From: Glycine soja
Lineage: Eukaryota > Streptophyta > Magnoliopsida > Fabales > Fabaceae
Direction of reading: 5' to 3'
DNA length: 64,000 nt
Assembly: GCF_004193775.1 (NCBI RefSeq)
Contig: NC_041010.1
Coordinates: 44,691,562 to 44,755,561, forward strand
A program made the position numbers and the translations under genes. Positions within the stretch are counted from its first letter, which is position 1. Each line of letters opens with the position of its first letter. Positions 1-15,960 of the stretch are shown here, in pieces. A model generated the notes under the pieces. It was not told the DNA's origin. It did not search any database and was given only the letters and a program-made list of their open reading frames with translations.

Positions 1-909
1 TTTGCCACTAGGTGGGGTTGGCTGCAGCGAAGAAACACGATACTTGCAGAGTTGTATGAGTAGTAACTAGCAAATAGTGAGTAATAATTTTGCATGACTG
101 TTTATAACTGTATAGTTAGCTGTAGAAACTCCACGGTTTTGACTTATTGATTGTATGTGAATATGTATATGTATTTGTGTTGTCATTTCGTTGAACTGAT
201 TAGAGCGAGGACTCATGCCATCTTATGCAAATGCAATAGGTATCATATAATTGTTCTATGTTTCTTTGTTATTTTTTTAGGGACTTTAGTTTGCGTTTGG
301 TTGTTTCTGTAGTAGTGTAGACTGTGGAAGGAATAATATGAACATTATTTTTTTCATAGAAATGGAAATTTATTAGAGACCAAATACAGGACACTAAATC
401 AATGCAACTTGTGAGAATAAGATAACCTCCCAAGAAGAAAAGTCAAGATATAGCAAGGATAATGAAAATATCATGAATTGATTGTTTAAATACAATGACC
501 CTGGATATAATCAAACACATAAATATTCTGAGTTGAACATTTCATCTCATCATAAATCTCAATGATTTATCTTTTTTGCAGTTTTGATGAAGAAATACTT
601 CATGTTTATGGATCTCTGGTTCCCGATCACACAGGCAGCATTTATTGGTTGGATAAGAACTTGGAAGCTGATTCCCATGTTTACAGGTTTTTCTCTTATA
701 ATGTGTTTGTAGAGTCAAAAGAATATTTTTGAAAGTATATCATTCATGTTTAGCTGTCTTATAAAACTTACAGGAGCAAAAAGAAGAGAAGAATTGTGCC
801 AGAACGAATAATGCTAGAGCAAGATGCTGTGGATGGGGAACTGTCAACCTTGGACATTGTCCAAAAGAGCAAAAAATCAAAGAAGCAAAAGCACCAGGAG
901 GAATCTTGA
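1..909 (+). CDS. 3' end of an unidentified gene (last three exons, partial)
   Basis: Three exons can be linked in one open phase: 1-53 (open to the left edge), 582-686 and 774-909, ending in TGA at 907-909. Exon 1 ends before a GTATGA donor and carries two bases into exon 2, whose first base completes a Phe codon. Exon 2 ends in AG and joins the G of exon 3 to make Arg. Introns have TTTTTTGCAG and ACTTACAG acceptors. The visible C-terminus (about 96 residues) reads FATRWGWLQRRN..., then VYGSLVPDHTGSIYWLD, and ends in a strongly basic Lys/Ser-rich tail (RSKKKRR..., KSKKSKKQKHQEES). Such a tail is compatible with a nuclear or nucleolar protein, but that is inference. I do not recognise the family. 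The clean phase across three exons and the lack of internal stops make it a real gene rather than a chance ORF. Confidence 0.6.
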
Positions 910-2892
910 ATGTACCTTGGACATTTGCATTTAGCTTTTGAAACATTGGTTAGTGGAGTCTCTTGTGCTCGCTATTTTTTACGTTAGTCTTGGTTGCATC
1001 TGAATCATAGCTCAGGATTAAGGCTTCTAGAATTGTATAGTTATCTAAATTCTATTTTTTTTCATACAATAGTTGAATTTTGGATTTCCAGAATGTATGT
1101 TTGTGTAGTATCTACTTTCTGCCCTAGAGAGTCTATAATTAATGGCTATAATAAGACGAATGGCATCACATAGTAGTTAAATTTATGGATGGAAGAGTTT
1201 GAACTTGTCATCGGATGTCAAATATGTTTCGTTTTTTTTCAAGGACAGGGAGGCATGTCTATATTACCAAGGGGATGCTTCAGCACTTAGATGTCGAAAG
1301 GATTCTCCATGTTGCTTTGGAGATAGGTGCACTTGTTTCATTTAGATCATAATTCTTTCAGAATCTTTATGATGATAATTTACTGTATGGTTAAGACGCC
1401 TTAGGATGTTTTTCTGGTTGGCGTGGCAAGGCTAAAATGCCTTGGTGCATTTTCAGTTTAGGAATTACAGGTTTGCAGTCTTTTACTATTAGTAATAGCT
1501 TGAGTCCTTTGGGAAATGAGAATTATTCATGTATATCACTGAGCCCTGCCCCATTATTTAAAGAAAAGGTTGCTTATTTTTCTTGGTTTGATCACATCTG
1601 ATGTTATATGATGAAACGTTCTTCAAACTATCCTCTATTGGTTTGTAGATTACTATGTTATCTTTTATGACAATTTGACTAGCTAACAAGGGACGGATTT
1701 TGGCTTTTAAATTTACAAATTATAAGTGCTCACGCGTAAAGGTTGAGGAGGGGACCCCTGAAATAGATATTAAGCTTTGCATTTAGAAAGACTCCGTTTT
1801 GATAGGTATCTAAAACAAAGGCTTTAGGATATAGTTTTTTCGTCCCGCATCCTCAATCAATGCTTTTCTTTTTTTCTTTTTTGCGAGACCAAACAATGTT
1901 TTCCTGTTAAGCTACCACTAACTTGCAATTTGCTAGTTTCTATTTTTTTTTCATTGTTCCGTGTGAAATAAAAAATTTAAATATACTAAAGCAATTATTT
2001 CAGTAGAACTGAGTCTCAAAGTTTTCTCTAATACTAGTCTCGGTTGTAGTAAAGATAGTTGGATCAGTAGTCTAATCTTCATTTATTATTAAATTTTATA
2101 GTGCAGTCAAGACATTCGAAAAGTCCTTTTAAACATCTCTGCAAGCAATATGGAGTATTATAAACAGTTGAAAAATCAATATTATTCTTGGAGAGGTTGT
2201 TTCATAATTTTAAATGTAAAGTAGTATTTCAGGAGTATTCGGTATCCTTGAATTTTGTTCTTTATATAATTCAAATGAAAATCACCAGGCTACTAAATGC
2301 GTGTCGTTTTCACGGTTGAGGTGAAAACCAAACTCAATTGCAGTTTTCTCATTAGTGGTTGAAAAAGTCAAATAATTTGAGTTCGACAGTGAATACTAGA
2401 AAGCATACTATTTAGTGAAATAATGGGAAATCTCTTATTAATTTACGTAAAATGAACCCGCATGGCACGTTGTGTCCAAATTTGGGTCTACGAAGTTCTA
2501 GTGTCAATCTAAGATGATTGGTTTGGAATTTGGGATGGTGCGCAAGTTCTATGATGTTTCATTGTTGTTTTTTTTAGTCATGATATTTCACTGTTTAATC
2601 TTTTATCCCTTTTCCCTTGCATTATTTCTTGTTGAGGTCATAAAAGTAAAATAAAAAATAAAATAAAAATCATGAAATGGCATTTTGGAGTGACGTAAAG
2701 CTTTTCAGTTACTTTTTTCTATTTTAAAATTAATGTAAGAACAATAGTAAAAGAAATGAGACAATCGGGTCCTTGATCTCTACAATAATTGTCTTATATC
2801 AATAATAGAATATCTAAATTTAATTGCTAATTAAATGAGATGAGAGAAAAAATAATCACAATAAAACACTCCTAACTGATATGCCCATATCC

Positions 2893-2894
<2 letters not shown>

Positions 2895-2982
<88 letters not shown>
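2895..2982. repeat. (AT)44 microsatellite
   Basis: A perfect AT dinucleotide run of 88 bp. It is the longest uninterrupted simple repeat in the window and is likely to be length-polymorphic. Confidence 0.95.
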
Positions 2983-2985
<3 letters not shown>

Positions 2986-4199
2986 GATGATAAAAAAAAT
3001 GAGACAATACAAGATAATAGTACATTTGAATAAACTTAATTAAATATTTATTGAGAATTTATTACTTTTTCAAAAGTTAATTATGAATTTTGAACCCAAA
3101 AAATAATCAAGTTGATTACATATGTACTTTAAAACTTTAAGTAATATTGTTTTATACTAATAGTTTAGTTTAGTTAGAAATATATAGAATATAAGAAATT
3201 TTAAACTTCTAATGACTCTTTATCTCAATCAATTTTTTTCTTTCTAAATTTCTCAATATATATAGAGTATGGATAGGATGGATTAAATTAACTCTTTTCC
3301 TCTTAGGGGCCAAATAATTGTTATAAAATAGCAACTAATTTTTTCCTTTATAAATAAGGATTACATTCTTTGAAAGTTGATTGTTATTGTAGAATTTTAC
3401 TTGTAATATTAGGAGTTCAAATACTGAAGTCATCTTTATAGAAATGACTTTACCTAACTACAAACTTCACCTTAAAGGTTAAACTCTTGATTTTATCCGT
3501 GAGAATTCTCAGTCAAGACTACTGATATAACATATATATAGCATTAGATATTGATTGTTAGATCTAATAAAATCCATTTGTAGGTGTGAGAGGACTGTTT
3601 CCACTTAAGAGTAAAAAAAGTAAATTTTGCCCATTATAGCTTATATAAATAATTAAAGTTGTCTGATCACTTAAAATTTTACATAATGTTAGAGTTAAGA
3701 TGGTTGGCACTCTAAAATTTTGATGAGTAATAAAATATTGATACTTAAACGTTTCAACGAGAAAATGACTCATTTGCTAAGTGTGTAGAATATTTTAATG
3801 TGTTTATAAACACATTAAAATGACTCTTTGAAGCATAACGTTCATTAATACCAAAAAAAAACACATGACGTTCATAGAGTTAGAAAGAATGAAAGAGCAC
3901 CATTAACCTCAGTATTAACTATTTCATTCTTTCAAACCTCTCATTCTTTATTCTCAATTCATTCTTCAAACATTTTTCTTGTTTGGTATCATTGAACCTT
4001 TATATTTTATAAATATTAAATTTATAAAATTTTAGATAAATATTAAATTTATCTTTTTGAGGTTTCGAAAAAATAAACAATCTAGATAAATATCAAACAA
4101 GAAGTCTTTAATTAATTAGAGTATAGAATTTTTTTTTATAAAATACTTGAAAAATGAGGAGTTCTTTATTTTTGTAGAAAAAATATTTTTAAAAAATAA

Positions 4200-4204
<5 letters not shown>

Positions 4205-4251
<47 letters not shown>
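4205..4251. repeat. (TA)n microsatellite
   Basis: A perfect TA dinucleotide run of about 47 bp within an AT-rich spacer. Confidence 0.95.
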
Positions 4252-4253
<2 letters not shown>

Positions 4254-5752
4254 TTATCTTTTAACGCTATGAAAATATTGACTTGAGAATTTGTAGTTTT
4301 TAAAGATACCTTTTATTGCAGTAAAAAAAAAGAAGAAGAAGATACCTTTAATTAAAGTTTCGAAAAACTCGCTTAGGAATCCAATTGTCTGTTCTACTTT
4401 CATACGCCTCTTCAATACTTTTTAAAATGATTGGTTCCTTAACGTTTTTAAAAAAAGTAAAAAGAAAAATTCAATTCAACTTTTCTTTTGCTTTTCATTT
4501 ATCTATTCTTACATAACATCATATTTAATCTTAATTATTTGTGTAAAATATAATTATCTATAAAATTTAATGATCACATGCACCAATAATTATTGCACTA
4601 ATAGTGTAAATTTACACTATTATCTAATAATGAATTATCAATTGATATAATTTTAAAATAATTATTTTAAAAAATTATTATATGTGATTATCTATAATTA
4701 GATGACATATAAAATTATTTCATGTTATCCATATAAAATATAATTTTTTTCCTCTTAATTATGTTTACTTTCATTACTCTCATAATAAATCACTGATCTC
4801 ACTTAATATATATATATATATATGTCATATTTAAAACATTACTATTATGATAAAAAATAATTAGAACAAGAGATTCAATTTTATTGTTTGATATATCTTA
4901 AAAAATAGAATAGCACGAAAAAATGAAATTAAACTACAACATATCTTAATCCTACTACGTGTCAAATGGTACTCTGTATATCTGGATGACTAAAATAGAA
5001 ATTTATTTTCAAAGAGTTATGATATTCAAATTTTTTATCACTTGTATCCTATACAGAAAGTTATAAATGTGATCTTTTTTATATAAAAAAAAAGTAATAA
5101 ATATGGGCATTTAACGCATCTGCAGCTCACTACTAAGTTTAATACTGTTAATCAAAGGGAAACAATTTCACACTGATTATTCCACACACTTCATAAACTC
5201 ATATTCTTTTCTTTTTTTTTCTACATTTCTCAACATATTATCTATTACATCCATCTCTTCTGTTTTTTTCTTTTTCTATATTTCTCTTTCTTACATTAAT
5301 ACACCCCCAAGAATGGGGTGTAAATTGATTTTTCCTATTTTCAAAAGACAAAGTTTTAAAAAAAATAAAAAATAATTCTCTCTTTATTTAATTTTTTTTC
5401 CCCAAAACACACACCTCATTTTCAGCAAAAGCAAGTGAATTAGTCAAAGAAACAAGGTCGCTAAGTCTTGGCGTTGCTCAATAGTCTAGTCGTCTCTGAA
5501 GCTCCCACAAAAAAACAAAAAACGCTTACCTTAGCGTGTTTATTTGTTTGACCCGCTGGATGAATATCTTTCTTCTCTTTCTCTTATGTGTTCTCATTAC
5601 AATTCATGAAACACGCTCTCTTCTTTCCCATCATCACTATTTCTGATTCTCTCTCTCCCTTGGTCTAGTCTTCCTTTGTTATGCCTTGCCCTTTCCTTCG
5701 GGCAAAGTGGTGTTTCCATGTTGTTTCTGAGTTTACTTCCTCAATATCCCAG

Positions 5753-6025
5753 GTGGGAGGTATTTCAGTCCTTTTCTGCAAAATTCACGTGATTTCTGAA
5801 TCTGGGGTTCCTTCTGTTTGTGCTTGTGTTGATTTATGTCAAAAGGGTTTCTCAGGTTTTCTTAAAAATGTATTTTTTATGTATGTTCAGTGATTGTTGG
5901 TTTAGACTGTGAATTTTGTTCTCAAAGGGGGGAAAATTCGTTGCCTTTTTGTGTTTGATTTATTAGTTGGTGTGAATTGTGAAGTGCTGAATTGAGTTGA
6001 TGATGTTTGTTTTGTTGTGTTTCAG
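5753..6025 (+). other. possible 5' UTR intron of the BIR2-like gene
   Basis: A CCCAG|GTGGGA donor-like site at 5753 and a T-rich stretch ending TTTCAG at 6025 flank a T-rich segment upstream of the start codon at 6157. The balanced sequence from about 5560 would then be a leader exon. No transcript evidence is available. The alternative is an unspliced leader. Confidence 0.3.
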
Positions 6026-6156
6026 GATATGTGTGTGTTCTTATGAAGGTTGCAGTGCTAAGGAGTCTATAGATTTTATGCTGCAGCTTCATTAGATACC
6101 AATTTTGGTGAATTTTTCTTGATAACTTGTTCTTGGATTTTTGTTTTGTGGTGTTG

Positions 6157-8419
6157 ATGAAGATGGCTATGGGTGGCCTAATTTCCGGTGCTGGTGTTAT
6201 TATTGTTAGTTTCTTTCTGCTGATTCTCTGTGGCATGGTTTGTGGGACTGAGAGTGATTTATTCTGCTTGAAAAGTGTAAAGAGTGCACTTGAGGACCCC
6301 TACAATTATTTGCAATCTTGGAATTTCAATAACAATACCGAAGGGTATATATGCAAGTTTATTGGGGTTGAGTGTTGGCACCCTGATGAGAACAAGGTCT
6401 TGAATCTCAAACTTTCCAACATGGGACTCAAGGGCCCGTTCCCTCGCGGCATTCAGAATTGCACAAGCATGACAGGATTAGATTTTTCGCTTAACAGACT
6501 CTCTAAAACCATTCCGGCTGATATATCCACACTTCTTACATTTGTGACAACTCTTGATCTATCTTCAAATGATTTTACTGGGGAGATACCTGCATCCCTT
6601 TCAAATTGTACCTATCTTAATACTCTTAGACTTGACCAAAACCAACTCACCGGTCACATTCCTGCAAACTTGAGTCAGCTCCCGCGGCTTAAGTTGTTTA
6701 GTGTTGCCAATAATCTTTTGACAGGGCCAGTTCCACCCTTTAAACCTGGTGTAGCTGGTGCAGATAATTATGCAAATAATTCAGGCCTGTGTGGTAATCC
6801 CTTGGGTACTTGCCAGGTCGGGTCTTCAAAGAGTAACACTGCTGTTATAGCTGGAGCAGCTGTTGGTGGTGTGACTGTTGCAGCATTAGGTTTGGGCATT
6901 GGAATGTTCTTCTACGTGCGCCGTATTTCTTATAGGAAGAAGGAAGAGGACCCTGAAGGAAACAAGTGGGCAAGAAGTCTAAAGGGAACTAAAAAAATAA
7001 AGGTAAGCTATATTGTTGCATGGCTTATTACATTTGTGATTATACTATTACTATACTTAGAGCTGATATTCATTTTTCTTCTTAGATTGATCTTTATTTT
7101 AGGAAAATTGTTCTATTGTGGAAAGTTTCATGGGTAATATGTTTATTGCAAGTTATCTATTTTGATAATATTTTCAACTTCATTTTTTAACAAATGATGT
7201 ATCTTCTTGACTTTGTTTATTATATTAACACTGAAAAAATCTTTTACCTACTGCTGTACCAAATGCAAGAAACAATATATTTTCTGTAGCAGATATTAGA
7301 AATGCTGACAATAGTTTCTGTCTGTTTAGTTTCTTTTAAATTTACAGAGCCTCAGTTCATGTGATTTGAACTTTCATTTATTATGCCTAATTATTCTGAA
7401 TTGTACATCAGGTTTCTATGTTTGAGAAGTCAATTTCAAAAATGAACTTGAATGATCTCATGAAGGCTACTGATAACTTCAGCAAAAGCAATATTATTGG
7501 GACTGGAAGATCAGGAATTGTTTACAAAGCTGTCCTTCATGATGGCACATCACTCATGGTCAAGAGATTGCAGGAATCTCAATATTCAGAGAAAGAATTT
7601 CTGTCTGAGATGAATATACTAGGGTCTGTCAAACATCGTAACTTGGTTCCTCTTTTAGGTTTTTGTGTGGCTAAAAAGGAGAGGCTTTTGGTCTATAAAA
7701 ATATGCCAAATGGTACCCTCCATGATCAACTACATCCTGATGCTGGTGCATGCACCATGGATTGGCCTCTAAGGCTCAAAATTGCAATTGGAGCGGCCAA
7801 AGGATTAGCATGGCTTCATCATAGCTGCAATCCCCGCATTATCCACCGAAACATAAGCTCTAAGTGCATCTTGTTGGATGCTGATTTTGAGCCCACAATT
7901 TCTGATTTTGGCCTTGCTAGATTGATGAACCCGATTGATACACATTTGAGTACTTTTGTGAATGGGGAGTTTGGGGATTTAGGTTATGTTGCTCCTGAAT
8001 ATACAAAAACTTTGGTGGCTACTCCTAAAGGGGATATTTATAGCTTCGGGACCGTGCTTCTTGAATTGGTGACAGGTGAAAGACCTACCCATGTGGCTAA
8101 AGCTCCAGAAACTTTTAAAGGAAATTTGGTAGAGTGGATTCAACAGCAATCTAGCAATGCAAAACTCCATGAAGTCATTGATGAATCACTAGTTGGGAAG
8201 GGTGTAGACCAGGAGCTTTTCCAATTTCTGAAGGTTGCAAGCAACTGTGTTACAGCAATGCCAAAGGAGAGGCCTACCATGTTTGAAGTATACCAGTTTC
8301 TAAAAGCCATTGGGATTAATTACAATTTCACAATTGAGGATGAGATCATGCTCCCTATAGACACTGGTGATGCTGATAACTTAGAAGAACTTATTGTAGC
8401 TCGAGAGGGACATAATTGA
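6157..8419 (+). CDS. LRR receptor-like pseudokinase, BIR2 type
   Basis: Two exons, 6157-7002 and 7412-8419, joined after a complete Lys codon (AAG|GTAAGC donor; ACATCAG acceptor), encode 617 aa, close to Arabidopsis BIR2 (about 600 aa). The start is the first in-frame ATG (MKMAMGG). Residues 1-30 look like a signal peptide. About 31-220 hold the LRR N-cap (WNFNNN...C..GVEC) and roughly four to five LRRs. About 229-254 is a transmembrane helix, followed by a basic stop-transfer segment. The kinase-like domain covers about 310-590. The glycine loop GTGRSG and the VMVKRL lysine (K333) are intact and DFG is present (D447). The catalytic loop reads HRNISSKC, so the HRD Asp, the following Lys and the loop Asn are all replaced. 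This marks a pseudokinase. In Arabidopsis, BIR2 sequesters the co-receptor BAK1 at the plasma membrane and restrains immune signalling; the same role here is inferred. The 409-bp intron contains read-through codons that are not part of the protein. Confidence 0.92.
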
Positions 8420-11400
8420 AAAGGTATGCGAGATATAATTAGGGCATGTAATCAATTTTAATATGTAAGTATCTCTTGCCTTGTGGTCCTAAAATAAATG
8501 TTAGTGCTATATATAGGTTTTATGGTCCAGATCCATTTGTGTGCTATCAATATTGAAACATCAATTTAATATCATCAACCATGAATGCCCATTATATATA
8601 GGTGACTTGGTTATAATCCCTATTTTGCTCTAATTTCCTTGTTCTCTCCCTTGAATGTTGATATGTTGGTGGATTTTCTTTCCCTTTTAAGTACTTTATG
8701 AGTTCAATGAATCGAGTTATGAGTTACTGTCATTATTAATTTTGTTCTCGTGTGGTTTAAACGTGCAAACCAACTAATTTATTGGGGCAAAATTACAAGA
8801 AAACCATAGGAGGGTCATCATGCTAAGCTTCATTTTACATTTTATTATCTATGCATAGTAGACCAAGTATGCATTTAATACCCTTTCTGTTGCTTCCACA
8901 ATCCCATGTGCATGGGTGGATGTTCATGTAGGACGTGGGCCAATATATACATTCTTGGTCACATTATGTTTTGGCCCGTTGGAGAATGGATACATAAATA
9001 TTATAATGCTTGGAAATGAAGAGAATTAAATATATGTGGATTCAGTTAATATTGTGACGTAAAATCAGAAGAGAAAAAGATTGTGCAACTCACTTATATC
9101 TGTTTGTTTGGGACTAAAAATGCTAACCAGCTTAATTAAGCATAGCGTTTGGAAGAACCTAGGGGAGTTTATTTGAGCTTTGCGAAAATGGTTTATAACT
9201 TCCATAAGTTTTAAGTGATTTCATTAAGCTTCTTGGTAAAACTTATCAAAATAAGTTTTTTTTCAGCTTATTCTAATAAGTTTCAAGGTTAAATTTATGA
9301 CATAAAGTCTCATGATGAGAGCTTACTGAATGAGAAATTAATTAAGCTGATTAAAAACAGCTTATTTTGACAAGTTTCACTAAAAAAATTATTGAAATAA
9401 ATTAGAGTTTACTGTTCTAAGTCATCTTCACAAGTCCAAATAAACTCCTGTAGTTACTCCCTAATCCTATCAAAAAGCATTAGTTGAATTTTAAAAGAGT
9501 TGACAAAGTAATTAGTACTAGACATTCAAAGATCATCAGTTACTTCAAAGTTCTGTAAAAGTTAGAGGTCAACCACTGAAAGATAGAGTAGGGGAGAGGA
9601 ATCTGAAGCATAAATAAGAATATATACAAGACTTTACAAAACAACTTGTATTTGAATTGTCAATCAAGGTAAATAAAACAAACGAATAATCTAACTTTAG
9701 AATTTGTAGATATTGCAATGAAAAAAAAACACGTTTCTGTTTGGAACCGAATCAAACATCTTTGGACGACGTCTTCCAAACAATTCCCCCATAAACTTAA
9801 ATCTTCAGTAAGAAAAATTCACGTGTTACTGATTCCTTTTTGTTACATTAAAAAGGCAAATCTCATCATATCTTGTACATTCCCCACCATTGCTAAAAGG
9901 TATCACAAAAAGTCTTCAAAACAACAGTGAATTTATAGTGGATAAACATACACTTGTATAAAAAGTATCCTAGCTACAAAGTTAATTATAGTTGCAAACA
10001 ATACGTGTCAATGCAAAGTTTATCCTATATATTTATACATTTAGAAGAAATTTCTAATTTTGAGAAATTCTTCAAACCATTTTCTTGTGTATGTGTGGGG
10101 ATTCAAAATTTATTGGACCTATTTGAACCTAACGGGTACGGCTTTCGTGTAAGTTTGAAAGACAACAAGAAATTATGAATTCACTTTGGTAAATGTTAAT
10201 TGAACAAATAAGAAAGGATGAGAGAGAGAAAAAATAAATTGAGGTTTCACAAATTATATTATGAATTGTTATGCACCCACTTATCTTCATCACATTTCGT
10301 TTACTTTTGACATGGGACAGTCATGTTCCAAACACAACACTACTTTTGAAAAGAAAGCTAACCACAATGCTTTTCTTTGGAATAAGAATAATAAATTCTT
10401 GTAAGTTGTACGGAAGGTGCATGAATTAATTGACATAAAGTGTTAAAATAATATAATTTACAAAAAGAAAAAGAAAAGACTCATGAAAGTTTATAAACTG
10501 CAGTTGTTAGATACAACTGATATTATAAAGGTTAATATATGATAATATGATGATTGTTATTGGTTAACAAAATAAAAATTCTTTACACTACCTGTTCATA
10601 TATTAATTTAAAACATATTTGACTAATAAGTGTGCAATGCAACGAAAGCTACGAAATGGCTTCTTATTCGTCCGTCGACAATAGATACAACTGTGGTCAG
10701 TGCTAAATTAATTGAGTGTGTATTTTATTGTTTTGGATCCGCCAGAAACGACATTAAGTAACATTGTTTGTCTAGATAAAACGAAAATAGATAAGACCTT
10801 TTTAAAAGTATATTCATTAATAAAATATATGAATAAGAACATATTTACTGGTAATTTAATTTTAAATAGGTTATGATCTTAGTTATTACCATTTAGGAAT
10901 AGATACACATTTACTTATATATTTTGTACAAACTCATTTTAAAAGGTCAGTCATGGAGTGTAATTAAAAAAAAATAACATGAAGTTTAGTTTTAATTCCA
11001 ACCCATTTTTTTTAACCCAACAAAGCATAAATCCCAATTCTTCAATTATTATGTTTTATTTATAATTTTTACGATAAAAATGTTTTTTAAGGTTGAAATT
11101 TCCACACAGTTATGACCTCTACATACCCATTTCAGACTAGAAAAGACAAATTAGAGCCGAAACAAGCTGTTTGACACATGGCAATGATCTGAAAATCAAC
11201 TGCAACTATTGTCGTATTTTTTTTTTAATATATGCCATGAATAAGAGTATATAAGACAAAATCGAGTTATTAGTTTATTACTCTCATCTCCACCTTTATT
11301 TATCTGCATTATAGTTTATTTATTGATTTTTTTTACAAATTACATATATTCTCCGCTAGAGAATTATGCATAAGCTGAGCAATAACACTACGAATAATAA

Positions 11401-13914
11401 AGTAATTTCTTTTTTAGTATTTAACATAATTACATATTTAAAATTTAAACTTAAGATCAATAGTTAAGTTAAAATTATTCACTGAAGATATATTATATTT
11501 AAGTTAAGTAGATCATTATAAATAATAAAGTTGTTTTAATATTTAATATTATACTTAGAATTATAACTCAACATCACTAATTAAGTTAAAATAATTTTAT
11601 TTCCATGTTGGCTGATTGCTTATTCCTAATTTGAATGAATTCTTAATACTATTGGTGTAAACTAAAGGCATCTCTTAAACAATAATAGGCAGAATGCTTA
11701 ATGAACAAGCTGGATTAAAATATACATGAATAAATTACTTGTTAAGGTATATCTACAATGGGAAAATTTTGGCAATTAAAAATTCTATCCACCTATAAAG
11801 GAATTGACATCAGTGCAATTGAAAAAGGTTTGGTGCACATATACATGAAAGGGTTAGACTCCTTTGAAATACAAAATATTAATTGAATAAGCCAGTATTT
11901 AGATTACATTTCTTCACGTGGGAGGATTCATGACAAAAGATCTATCAGTCCATATGTAAGAGAATGTGATTAAAGTAGATAAATGAGGATAAAGAAAAAG
12001 GTGAAATCAATTATACTCCGATAGTAAATTTAAGTTGATCTTCGGTAAAGCATGAATAGTTACTAGTGAAATTGCACTCATATATATGAAGCTTGGAAAG
12101 TAAATTCAAGACTTCCACTACGTTTGGAATGAAAGTAAATCCTTCCCTCATTGACAATGGTGCCCTCACAGTAAGGGTACATCATTGAGTGTAGACCAAA
12201 AAAAAGTATCTCTAATGTGAAAACCTCCACTATAAAGACGGCATGTATCTCTAATATGTTTCAAAAAAAATTATTTAAGAACAGACGTGCAGCTGAATGC
12301 CTGGATCCTAAGAAAATATTTGGTTCACATCCAGATAACCATTGAATTATTGGATTGCACTTTACAAATAGCTATAGTGTGAAAAGAGTCTACCCCAAAG
12401 ACCAGTCCAACAATTGCCCAATCGCTTTTTTATTTTTTCTTTTTTCTTTTTCCAACTATTGACCAGTCAAAATAAATGAAGAGAGATGCAGTACTAATAA
12501 TACACCTTTTTTAACACTCTTCATAGTTCATATTTGATTAAAATTAATTAAAAATCATAATTTTATAAATTTCACTTCTTATTCAATGATTCTCACTTAT
12601 ACAACTCGTTAGTGAGATTGATTACATAAATCACTACATTACGTTGATCAATGATTTTCACTTATAATTTTACAATTTTTAGTAAATGTCTGCAATAATA
12701 AAAAATAAAAAATATGTTAGTAACATTCTTCATTAATGTGTGCACTGAAAAATAAAATTGAAGGAACAAATTATTGAGTTGACCCGACAAGGACAGGCAT
12801 TCAATGTGCCAAAATATAAGCTTCAGGCCCAAAAGATTTCATTATATTTTTAAAATTCATCTACATGTCATTTAAAAATAAACATTCAACAATTAAATAA
12901 TAATTAAAATATCCCTTCGTACAAACTAATTTAATATTAACATTTATTTTAATTACACAAATCTCTTAAAAAAAAAATAGAAGTCACTTAATTTCACATA
13001 GACTGAATTGGACCAACACAACAATAATTAACCCCCTTAACAGAAAGTTTGACACCTTAACACAATTCGCATAGATGAGATCAGTAACCAATAACTCAAG
13101 CTTACTCTTCGCACAAGATAAGATCGTTAACACTGCATTTGTATGCTCTAGCCTTTTTCTTCGTAATCCCAAATGGATGCCCTAAATATATTTATCGCTC
13201 TTCTTACCAAAGAACTAAGCACTCAATGAACCCATCCAAATCACAAGATAATTAAGCTTTCAATCCATGGATACAAATTTTCTCGAGTAAAACCATTCTT
13301 CATTCTACTTCCCTAAATTGTCATCTACCATATAGGAGGTAAAATAAAATTCCTCCTCCCTGGTAAATAATTACTCTTCTACTTCCCTTGCTTTCCATTT
13401 TATGAGAAAAATACACCCCATTCCCTTTCGCTCGTCATCCAATCATAAACAAAATTCCCATGGCAACTACCTCCATAAAATGACAATAGAAAGACTAGTA
13501 GCCAAATAGAAATTGTTCAGCACAAATTTCTTTAGGGCCAATTGATCCTGGAATTGAATTTCGTGCTTAAAATTTCGAACTATAAGTACGCATTGCATTC
13601 GGATATGCAAAACAAAGTAAACAATTACATGATTTTACAAATCACTTATCCAACAAAGAAAGACTAAATTGTGCTCCCAGCTTAACTTATATCAATAACA
13701 ATGTTTAAACTTTCAACAACCAAATTAATTGAACAGTAGCCAATATATGGCAGCCTCTTAAGAAGCAATGCAAAACGAACAAAATAGCATTGCAAACCAA
13801 TCAAGTCTACTTTATTTGTTGATACAGTATTTACTGCACCACAGAATTAAATGTCTGAAAACTAAATCTCCAGAACTTTGAAGCAAAGTGCATAACTGTA
13901 TGAAAATTTAATCA
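8420..13914. other. intergenic spacer, no gene seen
   Basis: 8420-8700 is probably 3' UTR of the pseudokinase gene. The remainder is AT-rich, with no ORF of recognisable family and no consistent splice-linked exons on either strand. It holds one MITE-like element (9162-9451), poly-A/T runs and scattered short repeats. 13200-13914 is probably the downstream flank of the cytochrome c gene on the minus strand. Confidence 0.6.
9162..9451. mobile_element. MITE-like element (inverted repeat ends)
   Basis: The left end carries GGAGTTTATTTG and the right end carries the reverse complement of the same 12 bases (CAAATAAACTCC, with one extra internal base pair of mismatch beyond). The interior has further inverted stretches built on AAGCTTATTTTGA-like and AACTTATCAAAATAAG-like sequence. 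Size about 290 bp, AT-rich, no coding capacity. Superfamily not assigned, because the target-site duplication is unclear. Confidence 0.5.

Positions 13915-15960
<2,046 letters not shown>

Larger units (their letters stand above)
910..6156. other. intergenic spacer with AT arrays and the leader of the LRR kinase gene
   Basis: No convincing gene is seen. 910-1300 is probably 3' UTR and downstream flank of the first gene. The rest is AT-rich, with two long (AT)n arrays listed separately, many poly-A/T runs and short inverted stretches. From about 5350 the sequence becomes pyrimidine-rich and then more balanced, as expected for the promoter and 5' leader of the gene starting at 6157. ORFs here are short and lack family resemblance; the one over 2831-3025 is only translated AT repeat. 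Confidence 0.6.

Noticed and set aside
2831..3025. ORF made largely of alternating Tyr-Ile
   Set aside because: It is a translation of the (AT)44 microsatellite. The same holds for the ORFs over 24749-24998.
7003..7137. Extra C-terminal residues of the LRR exon (after KIK)
   Set aside because: They follow a clear GTAAGC donor and are hydrophobic intron read-through. The kinase exon resumes at 7412.
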